This document shows positions 56,774-64,000 of a stretch of DNA of 64,000 nucleotides, one piece after another. The translations under genes were made by a program, and so were the position numbers. The notes below the pieces were generated by a model, which was given only the letters and a program-made list of their open reading frames with translations, ran no database searches and was not told the DNA's origin. The stretch lies in the NCBI RefSeq assembly GCF_900113925.1, contig NZ_FORD01000006.1, positions 62,001 through 126,000 on the forward strand. The letters run 5' to 3'. Source of the DNA: Nitrosomonas sp. Nm34. Its GTDB lineage: Bacteria > Pseudomonadota > Gammaproteobacteria > Burkholderiales > Nitrosomonadaceae. Each line of letters starts with the position of its first letter. The first letter of the stretch is position 1.

Positions 56774-58726
56774 TTATAACGTTTTCATGTATTCGATCAC
56801 AGCACGAACCTGATCATCAGTCCATTCACTGCCATAAATATGACCAGCATTCGAGTTCCCGCGCAGTGCCGTATCATGTTCAGCAAAATGCACGGCATCG
56901 CCAGGGCCATATTCATCGAGCGCAGGCGCTTTGTCCCAGATAAAACCAACCTTCTCTTCGTCATACCTGATATTTCCGCGAATAAACTTGACTGGCCGCT
57001 CAGCAGGTCGGAACAAGTGCCATAAAGTTGGTACCGAACCGTTGTGGAGATAAGGCGCCTGCGCCCAAGTGCCGTGGAGAACATCTGCTTTATAGCCCGA
57101 TTCCTCACCGCGTGGCGTGATGAAATACGCTTCATCATCAGCAGCACGGCTACCTCGCTTAGGCAGGCACCAATCACTGCCGCCTTTCTCCACGTAGAGC
57201 TCGCAAGCCTCACGAGTCAATTCAAGCAACCCCAAACGCGCTGTTGGCGTGATCTGTATTGCTCGATTCATGTCAGTACCCACGTTATAGACCTTTTTAT
57301 TCCGAGAAAAATGGCACGTAGATGCGCACTGTTGTTCGAAAAGTGGTTTGCCTTTGGCGGCAAAATCAAGATCTACTGTAAAGGGATAAGGAGCGGGTGG
57401 CAAATCATTGATAAATGGATTCATCGCTTCATGAATGCGAACATTCACCTTAGATGGATCACCTACCGAAGAAACACCCGATGCAAGTACCCGAGCCTCA
57501 GGTGCCTGATTTGAGTCCCAATTAGCAAAGCCATGGTCACGAGAAAACCACAAGCTCTTAATATCTGAAGCACCTGGATCATGCGGCATCCATTCAGCAG
57601 CGGTCTTAAATAATCGCTCGCCAGCTTGTTTGATCCGCTCTTCCTTTGGTAGGTTTTCTAAGCCGGCAAAGAAGGGGTGATCATCCGGTAAGCGCGCAAA
57701 GAAGCTGTCTCGTTTGGTATGCAAGGCGACCAAACCCGCAGCAATACCAAACGCATCCATGCGCCCTGGACGCGGGCCAAATACACCGGGTGCTTTTTGT
57801 CCGTCTTTGTCGGTATACATCAGCTTCGAAGCCAGCGCCAGATACATTAATTCCGTCTTTTTGGCCGAACCAATCAGAATCTTGGCTGCATCTTCTATGT
57901 GACTTAATATACGTTCCACCTGAATCTTGGCACGCTCGGTATTGGCTAACCGCTGCTCCGGTGTCTTGCCACCATAAAACCAGGCTGGATCAGCTTCAAC
58001 TTTGTTCCTGAGAAATGCGGCAATTTTTGCAACCTCATCAGAATCAATCTTTAATTTGCTTGGATCAGGACTATCAATTTTGATGAGCTTTTTACCGGTC
58101 TGATATAGGAGTCCTGCATAAGCTTGCGCATCGATTTCGCTATTGGGTGCACCTATAAAATGCCGCACGCGGTCTTTAACGTATACCCTACCGGTATGGC
58201 ATGCGCTGCATGAGAAAAAGACATTATCAGTCCGATTATCTTCCGGGACATCGGTATCTGGCACAGTAAAGAAGCCATAAGGTAGAGGATGACGCTGCTC
58301 TGTCGGAAGCAGCTTGCCTGATTCAGAATCATAATCGTCCGGGTGGGGGCCGAACCCCAGATTACCCAATGAACCTTCACCTTTCCATATTTCAGGGTAT
58401 ACTTCGATGATGGCGCGCAGCAATACATAAGGCACGCCATTGAAAGCGAGCGGATAAACTTTGAACCATTCGTAGCCTAACTGATTGCTGTACCAGGATT
58501 CACGGGTTTCGCCATCAGTCTCGATTCGCTTGACGGTAGTATCTTTAATATAAGTAGCCTGCTGCTGTTCTCGTTGCGCGCGCTCCTCATCCCAGCTACG
58601 AGCCTGTTGACCGGGTGGCTGGTCATCCCCTGTCTGGGAGTCTTTACACGAAATGAGCGCTGCAAGGATAAACATGATCACTCCGCAGCGAATCATGGTG
58701 AAAGTAAAAGAGCTCGGATTCTTCAT
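56774..58726 (-). CDS. Di-haem cytochrome c peroxidase-like lipoprotein with a CxxxCH haem motif
   Basis: 650 residues. The lipobox LAALISC (Cys27) marks an exported lipoprotein. One haem motif is standard, CSACH (173-177). The other is CASTCH (467-472), with three residues between the Cys pair. DVLHGTWAQAPYLHNGSVPT follows, as in relatives of MauG/cytochrome c peroxidase. Pseudomonas fatty acid dioxygenase/diol synthase enzymes belong to this wider group (from memory), which makes a lipid role plausible. GGAGG lies five bases before the ATG. It is the first gene of a two-gene unit with the P450. Confidence 0.82.
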   Translation of the reverse strand: MKNPSSFTFTMIRCGVIMFILAALISCKDSQTGDDQPPGQQARSWDEERAQREQQQATYIKDTTVKRIETDGETRESWYSNQLGYEWFKVYPLAFNGVPYVLLRAIIEVYPEIWKGEGSLGNLGFGPHPDDYDSESGKLLPTEQRHPLPYGFFTVPDTDVPEDNRTDNVFFSCSACHTGRVYVKDRVRHFIGAPNSEIDAQAYAGLLYQTGKKLIKIDSPDPSKLKIDSDEVAKIAAFLRNKVEADPAWFYGGKTPEQRLANTERAKIQVERILSHIEDAAKILIGSAKKTELMYLALASKLMYTDKDGQKAPGVFGPRPGRMDAFGIAAGLVALHTKRDSFFARLPDDHPFFAGLENLPKEERIKQAGERLFKTAAEWMPHDPGASDIKSLWFSRDHGFANWDSNQAPEARVLASGVSSVGDPSKVNVRIHEAMNPFINDLPPAPYPFTVDLDFAAKGKPLFEQQCASTCHFSRNKKVYNVGTDMNRAIQITPTARLGLLELTREACELYVEKGGSDWCLPKRGSRAADDEAYFITPRGEESGYKADVLHGTWAQAPYLHNGSVPTLWHLFRPAERPVKFIRGNIRYDEEKVGFIWDKAPALDEYGPGDAVHFAEHDTALRGNSNAGHIYGSEWTDDQVRAVIEYMKTL

Positions 58727-58871
58727 TAAAGCCTCCCGAATAGATAGTAAAAAATTATTCTAACCTACTTTTTCCAGAATGACGTTGTCAATTAAATAGC
58801 GAAATAATTTACGGAAATAGCTTTATTTCTAAATTTGGCTTGTATTACGTTCATTGTAATTCTGGTGGCCA

Positions 58872-60079
58872 TTACAAACGTCGAATTCCTTTCTTTTGCG
58901 CTCGGTCAGGATTATTGAATGCGACATTTGCCAAATAAATACCGCTGGATACAGGCACAGCAGATGCAATCAAGGAAAGTTCAGAGTCTTTATAGAGAGC
59001 CCCATCTAATGGCTTACTTCCATCTGGACTCAACACAACAACATCAGGGCGCTGTGTTTGCGACAATAGCAATGAAGTTGGCAAACCCATCAATAGTGGG
59101 ATGATCCAGGCATTCTCATGCAACCACGTCAGCAATAGGCTTCCTTCGGTGAACGTTGAGAGCTAGATTCGCTCCTTTACATCCCGATCCATTCCATCGG
59201 GCATTCCCGGAAGAGTATCAATTATGATCGCGAAATTTTCCGCTTTAATACTATTGATATAAAACCGTGTTATCCGGAAGAGTGATGTTTGGGTAACAAT
59301 TACCGACTCTTCACAGGCAAGACCTAGAGACAGGTCATAGGGTATGCCATTGATAAAGTGAAAACCTTCAGCAATCAACCGGGTCGTACCACTTTCGGTA
59401 TCATAGCACTATAAACGGCCATTGGGAGCAAGCGCAATGGCTTCATCAATTGCGTCATCTGCCGAAGCATTCTCATAAGAGAAAGACTCGGAAAAGTGGA
59501 TACGACGACCATCTTCACTTACTTCCAGATTGTCACAGACAGCAATCTTACGAGTAGCAGCTGCCATCGCCCGCTATTTCAGAAGCATTTGCATCGCTAT
59601 CAGCGTAAACGACGGGTTGCTGGAGATTAATTTTTGAATCCGAGACTTCAGCACCAGCAGCTCTATTGAATGCGTGCTGATATCAAGTCGATGTAAATCA
59701 GTCACTTCACCAGGCGATCTGTTTTTATAAGAGCCGGAGGCACAGAAATAGACATAGGACAGATTGCCTGGAGTCTCATGAATACCCAGGCCATCAACAG
59801 TACATCGACTAGAGTTTCAGCGGTGATTCCAGCCAAATCCACTTCCCAGATTTTTTCATCATGCGCGGTAACTAGCGCAGTTAATTCCAAAATAAGCGTT
59901 TTCAAACCCGCGGGAAACTTATCAGATTGGCCTACTGCAACAATCTTTTGAGTAGTGGCAGGATGATAATAAGCCATGAAATCTGCAATGCAACAACCAA
60001 TCTCTTCCCGCGGTGCAGCCATATTCCCTCATGCTATCAACACACCAACTAATGTCGCAGCAATAATCGATTTTTTCAT
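58872..60079 (-). pseudogene. Decayed strictosidine-synthase/SMP-30-like exported protein
   Basis: An ATG at 60079 with AAGGAAGG upstream opens a signal peptide (MKKSIIAATLVGVLIA) that is cut by an in-frame TGA at codon 17. The reading then continues with stops and at least one shift. Later parts show SEDGRRIHFSESFSYENASA, LIAEGFHFINGIPYDLS, ESVIVTQTSLFRITRFY and DTLPGMPDGMDRDVKERI, which match the strictosidine-synthase-like (SMP-30/gluconolactonase-type) beta-propeller family. Further in-frame stops near 59417 and 59161 confirm loss of function. The final part ends at 58872. It lies next to the cytochrome/P450 pair and may once have acted with it. Confidence 0.75.
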
Positions 60080-60618
60080 CTACCCTTCCTTCTATTTCAT
60101 ACTGGCCAGAAAAATTGCGCAACGAACCATCTAATCACTCCTGGAAAGAATTAGGCGAAATAAATCAATACTCTTTGACGGTTTCGGATATTGCTTTATT
60201 ACCGCGATATTTTGTCTGTCATATTTCTATCATATATTTAATTTAATATCTATCTCATAACCTTTCACTGTATCCATATCATCAACAATACAGTTCATCT
60301 ACTAGTACTTATTTTTTACCTGCTTAGTAGATATTATTCGACTTAAGAAGTTAGATTTATCCAAAATTAAATAATGGAATAAGGTTAATACATTAAAAAT
60401 AATAATCTTATTATTAGTAATTTTATTTATGTTTGGTTCTAAATGATGAGACAGCACATCACGCCTAACTGATGGAACTGGCAAATTAATAGCAATATGT
60501 TTCCTGTCAAGAACGTATTTATAATATGGTTATTCTCAGCTTCTCAATAAAATAGTTAAATAGAAACTTTTAAAGGTAGAAAGGAGTGGAATTTAAGTTG
60601 TTTAATGGAGGTGGCATC
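60080..60618. other. AT-rich intergenic region
   Basis: About 540 AT-rich bases between the decayed propeller gene (minus) and the small lipoprotein (plus). No gene or RNA recognised. GGAGG at 60607-60611 is the ribosome binding site for the ATG at 60619. Confidence 0.4.
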
Positions 60619-61092
60619 ATGAAGAGAACATCCTCTTTGTTGTCTGGGCTGATGTTTATGATTTTGTCTGCCTGCGCACAAATGAATCCTGTAGGAAGTG
60701 TTCAAAATAACGAAATCCATAATACTCATCGTCTTACCATAGACCATAGCAATCACGAGTCTTTAGCAAAATATCATGAAAATATAGCTAAAGAGATGCA
60801 AGCGAAATTAGAAAAGCAAAAGAAGCTACTTCAGGAATATGAAGATCATAGCCAATACTATGGCAGGAAGGGGTTAGATGTCAGATCTCATGCCAAGGCC
60901 AACATACGTTATTATGAGCAATCAGTAAAAGAGAACCTGAAAGAAGCCACTATTCATAGCAAAATGGCAAAAGAGCAAAAAGCGCTCGATTATACTGACG
61001 CAGAGAAAAACAGAATTCCGGTTCAATTAAAAGAGGGAGTATCACCCCCCATCAAAGCTAAAGCTCCTGAAAAATCTGAAGAATCATTATAG
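60619..61092 (+). CDS. Small coiled-coil lipoprotein
   Basis: 157 residues from the ATG at 60619, which has GGAGG seven bases upstream; an in-frame start at 60586 adds 11 residues before the signal. The lipobox is MILSAC. The mature part is helical and highly charged (HENIAKEMQAKLEKQKKLLQ, about 50-75), with a second helix in NLKEATIHSKMAKEQKA. It resembles small envelope lipoproteins of nitrifiers and related bacteria, but I cannot name a family. It has its own promoter region and terminator. Confidence 0.7.
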   Translation: MKRTSSLLSGLMFMILSACAQMNPVGSVQNNEIHNTHRLTIDHSNHESLAKYHENIAKEMQAKLEKQKKLLQEYEDHSQYYGRKGLDVRSHAKANIRYYEQSVKENLKEATIHSKMAKEQKALDYTDAEKNRIPVQLKEGVSPPIKAKAPEKSEESL

Positions 61093-61105
61093 AAATTAGA
61101 AATTG

Positions 61106-61160
61106 AGCAAGCTGCGTTATCAACAGATGAGCAATGTCCGTAGCTTGCTTCATAGTTTTT
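61106..61160 (+). terminator. Terminator after the small lipoprotein gene
   Basis: Arms AGCAAGCTGCG and CGTAGCTTGCT pair with one G-T-type mismatch across a loop of about 22 bases. A T run (TTTTTT, about 61155-61160) follows. It lies 14 bases after the stop codon, and matches a rho-independent terminator. Confidence 0.65.
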
Positions 61161-61270
61161 TATTTTATTTCCAAATCGAACATGACATGAAGGCGAACTG
61201 CAGACCGTATAAATAATACGACAAGGTGAAGCAGACAAAGCCAGATAGGTTTACATTCAAGGAAGCATCG

Positions 61271-62626
61271 TTAAAAAGGCAACAAAAAATCAAGTGAAAA
61301 TAAAATTTGATCCTTATTGCCAGCAAACGGCCTATAAGCAGGCGCTTTATAAGCATCAACCCTATCATAGCGTATATTAGGACGGATATTGAGTTTTCTT
61401 AATGCGTCCCATTTAAGTTTTAGCGCCTTAGCTACTTTCCAATTCATTCCAATAGTAACCGCATAATAATCGGCAGGCGTGACCGTTACACTGCTAATAT
61501 CACCAGCAAAACTGGCTGCTCTCCCATCAACCATATTAGTGGCAGCCGCTATTCGGAAAGGTGATGGATTACGAAAACCATCAGCATCACGATACCATTC
61601 GCCACGAATACCTACTGATAAATTATCAGTTATATCATAGTACAGATGCATGATTAAACTATACCATTCGGCATCTTTAACGACATTGGTATATTTCAAA
61701 TTATTCAGCAAAACCCCGCCTGCATGCCCATATACATGATGGAGAACAAGCAGTGTTTTAGGAGTAATTTTATGCTGTAATACAATGTTATAAAATCCCC
61801 ATGGCTCGCTGCTGTGCGTGGAAGTTTCACTATAAGTGCCAGAAAGATGAAATGTCGTAGCGTGATTGTCGCTGGTCCAGGTAAAACCACCAATCCCTCC
61901 CCAGTTACTTAATTCTTTATCCCACCCACCATCCCATCCACCCATTGCGCTACCAGTAATCCCGCCTCCCATGATTAACCAGTTCTCATTAAGACTATAG
62001 TTAACCAGAAAACCTGTGTGGGTAAAAGGTTCCCCGATATTCAAAGTATAAGCACGGGAATAAAAGAAGTTATTGGGTGCTGGAACTGTTTCAAAGCCTG
62101 TTGGAGTATAGAAGTGTCCTAGCTTGATATTGATCCCATTTCCAATGGGTGCATAAGTCTCCAGGTAGGCCTGTGGAAGTGCAATTCCGTAGGTACGGGT
62201 AGAAGAACAGCACAAATCCAGATCCCAATTACTTCTACTTAATGGTTCACCGGTATTGACATCAAATGGCGGCACACCAAAAGCCTGAGTGAAAATGGCG
62301 TCTGTACCAAACAGGAAGTCGAAGCGCCCGCCAACATCCCATGCCTCTCCCGTGGACACCACAGGACGCTGCATAAAAACATTAAATTGATTGAGCTGAA
62401 ATTTGTTGGCTTGATCATTAAAAACAACAGGACCATTATATCCATCAATTTGACTGGGATTAAAAGTTGCCCCTGCATTAATCCAGCCACCAAATTCTAT
62501 CCTCTTTTCTTTAATAAAGTTAATTAAATTATTAGCCCGAAGGTTATCACAGTGCAAGACGATAAATGGCATGCTAACTGTCAAGATACACAACAGCCAT
62601 TTTAGATATTTCAGTATGTATTCCAA
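61271..62626 (-). CDS. Beta-barrel porin (OmpL/BBP2-like)
   Basis: 451 residues with a hydrophobic leader (LLCILTVSMPFIVL) and a beta-rich body. Motifs RIEFGGWINAGATFNPSQ, LNQFNVFMQRPV, GGRFDFLFGTDA, LPQAYLETYAPIGNGINIKLG and FYTPTGFETVPAPNN match the putative beta-barrel porin-2 family. The last strand ends LFSLDFLLPF with terminal Phe, as needed for outer membrane assembly. The assumed TTG start at 62626 has no clear ribosome binding site, so the N-terminus is uncertain. Substrate unknown. It lies alone between the lipoprotein terminator and dnaJ. Confidence 0.82.
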   Translation of the reverse strand: MEYILKYLKWLLCILTVSMPFIVLHCDNLRANNLINFIKEKRIEFGGWINAGATFNPSQIDGYNGPVVFNDQANKFQLNQFNVFMQRPVVSTGEAWDVGGRFDFLFGTDAIFTQAFGVPPFDVNTGEPLSRSNWDLDLCCSSTRTYGIALPQAYLETYAPIGNGINIKLGHFYTPTGFETVPAPNNFFYSRAYTLNIGEPFTHTGFLVNYSLNENWLIMGGGITGSAMGGWDGGWDKELSNWGGIGGFTWTSDNHATTFHLSGTYSETSTHSSEPWGFYNIVLQHKITPKTLLVLHHVYGHAGGVLLNNLKYTNVVKDAEWYSLIMHLYYDITDNLSVGIRGEWYRDADGFRNPSPFRIAAATNMVDGRAASFAGDISSVTVTPADYYAVTIGMNWKVAKALKLKWDALRKLNIRPNIRYDRVDAYKAPAYRPFAGNKDQILFSLDFLLPF

Positions 62627-62896
62627 CTTAGCAACTACTCCGCAAAATCAAGAATAAAAAGCTCTGTCACTTTTAAAAAATGAGAGTTGCTCACTCTATT
62701 ACTGCAAAGGGAAGCAACTCATTGGGGCAGGATATTATTGAAATAATTATTAACTGTAGTCACTCATATAAAGATACATACCTATAGTATTTTATGCGGC
62801 ATTCTCTGTTTCACTTTCTTTTCAACCAAAGCCGACTAATGAAAAAAGCTAAGCAATCCACAAGAAATCAATCCCAATACAATACTATACTTAGCT

Positions 62897-64000
62897 TTAT
62901 TCTGAGAAAAATTCACGCGCTTTTTCCATCCATGATTTTGCCCGTGGGCTATGACGGGAATCATCTTTCTGACTAATATCCTCAAGTTCCTGTAATAATT
63001 CTTTCTGACGTGATGTTAGATTGACAGGTGTTTCTACCACCACATGACATAGGAGATCACCAGCAGCATGACTACGAACCCCTTTTATTCCTTTGCCCCG
63101 CAAGCGAAAAATTTTGCCGGTTTGCGTTTCTGGAGAAATCTTGATCCTTGCATGACCATCCAATGTTGGCACCTCAATTTCTCCCCCCAATGCTGCAGCA
63201 GTAAAACTGATAGGTATCTCACAATGCAAATCATTGCTATCACGCTGGAACACAGGGTGGCTTGACAAATGAACCACCACATACAAATCCCCTGGTGGCC
63301 CGCCATTGATCCCTGCTTCACCCTCGCCAGTGATGCGAATACGATCACCTGTATCCACACCTTCCGGAATTTTAATATTCAAGGTTTTATGCTGCTTGAC
63401 TCGACCTGCACCATGACACGATGAACATGGCGTACTAATTATTTTACCACTGCCATGGCATTTGGGGCATGTTTGCTGAATAGAGAAAAAACCCTGTTGC
63501 ATTCTGACCTGGCCATGTCCATCACAAGCCGTACAGGTTATAGGAGTAGTTCCAGGCTTAGCACCGTCACCGTGGCAAGTATCGCAAACTACCATAGTCG
63601 GAATGCGAATTTTAGTTTCAGCACCGCGAGCAGCTTGCTCTAAGGTAATCTCCAAGTTATAGCGTAAATCAGCACCGCGCTGAATATTAGAGCGCCCACC
63701 ACCTCCTCGCATACCAAAGATATCAGTAAAAATATCACTGAACACATCACTAAATCCATGCGCTCCGGCTCCTGCCGCATTCGCTTCTACCCCTGCATGA
63801 CCATACTGGTCATATGCTGCCCGCTTACTGGGATCAGATAGTATCTCATAGGCTTCTTTAGCTTCTTTAAAACGCTCCTCAGCCTTGGTATCACCAGCAT
63901 TTCGGTCTGGATGATATTTCATTGCCAGCTTACGATAAGATTTTTTTATTTCATTTTCGTCAGCATCTCTGCTGACACCAAGAACGTCATAGTAATCGCG
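62897..64000 (-). CDS. dnaJ: Chaperone DnaJ, 5' end beyond the window
   Basis: Hsp40 co-chaperone that stimulates DnaK ATPase and hands it unfolded proteins. The J domain begins at the window edge with [20 protein letters not shown] and has the HPD motif in [10 protein letters not shown] Gly/Phe-rich linker follows, then four zinc motifs ([32 protein letters not shown]) and the C-terminal substrate domain. Only the first few codons are missing; an internal ATG at 63922 lies within the J domain and is not the true start. 368 residues are visible, in line with a full length near 370. dnaK is expected just upstream, outside the window. Confidence 0.97.
   Translation of the reverse strand, partial: RDYYDVLGVSRDADENEIKKSYRKLAMKYHPDRNAGDTKAEERFKEAKEAYEILSDPSKRAAYDQYGHAGVEANAAGAGAHGFSDVFSDIFTDIFGMRGGGGRSNIQRGADLRYNLEITLEQAARGAETKIRIPTMVVCDTCHGDGAKPGTTPITCTACDGHGQVRMQQGFFSIQQTCPKCHGSGKIISTPCSSCHGAGRVKQHKTLNIKIPEGVDTGDRIRITGEGEAGINGGPPGDLYVVVHLSSHPVFQRDSNDLHCEIPISFTAAALGGEIEVPTLDGHARIKISPETQTGKIFRLRGKGIKGVRSHAAGDLLCHVVVETPVNLTSRQKELLQELEDISQKDDSRHSPRAKSWMEKAREFFSE

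Overview
The window reads as a piece of a betaproteobacterial chromosome, most like an ammonia oxidiser of the Nitrosomonas group. That is inference from gene content and protein flavour: a short-form HisG, a CysB-type sulfate operon, and many c-type cytochromes and IS remnants. No rRNA, tRNA or nitrification marker is present to fix it. I see no CRISPR array and no tRNA.

Bases 1-11925 are mostly housekeeping. They hold purE-purK-purC on the minus strand, a lone exbD, then sodB-hisG-hisD-greB. After these come an HDOD-receiver-GGDEF signalling protein, a DUF2147 protein, an HtrA/Deg-type protease and an HtpX-like M48 protease.

Bases 12292-23028 look like a conflict/defence island. It has a patatin-like phospholipase whose TPR-type N-terminus is broken by frameshifts and stops. 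Facing it is an NDT/TIR-like protein with the same type of TPR region (both resemble the TRAFs-binding/DUF4071 'TPR-S' fold). Next come a SLATT/DUF4231 membrane protein and a two-gene operon of a SIR2-like-TIR protein followed by an nSTAND-type NTPase with 13 WD40 repeats. Transposase scraps lie between the modules.

Bases 23493-32514 form a sulfate uptake operon: a DUF2292 protein, an alginate-export-type outer membrane porin, a sulfate binding protein, a DUF2325 protein, CysT, CysW, CysA and the regulator CysB. Two tandem, catalytically degenerate EAL-domain proteins are embedded in it and translationally coupled to cysT.

Bases 32975-60079 are the most unusual part, a lipid-oxidation-like island. 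It encodes patatin-like lipases, a catalase-like haem protein, a DyP-type peroxidase, a large di-haem cytochrome c, a GMC oxidoreductase, and a fatty-acid alpha-dioxygenase/cyclooxygenase-like haem peroxidase (now frameshifted). An alpha/beta hydrolase lipoprotein, a P450 of the hydroperoxide-isomerase kind, a peroxidase-like di-haem cytochrome with a CxxxCH motif, and a decayed strictosidine-synthase/SMP-30-like gene follow. Together they suggest a bacterial oxylipin-type pathway (lipase, dioxygenase, hydroperoxide-metabolising P450 and peroxidases) that is partly decaying in this strain. IS5, IS200 and IS630 remnants are scattered through it.

Bases 60619-64000 hold a small lipoprotein, a beta-barrel porin and the 3' part of dnaJ, which runs off the window.
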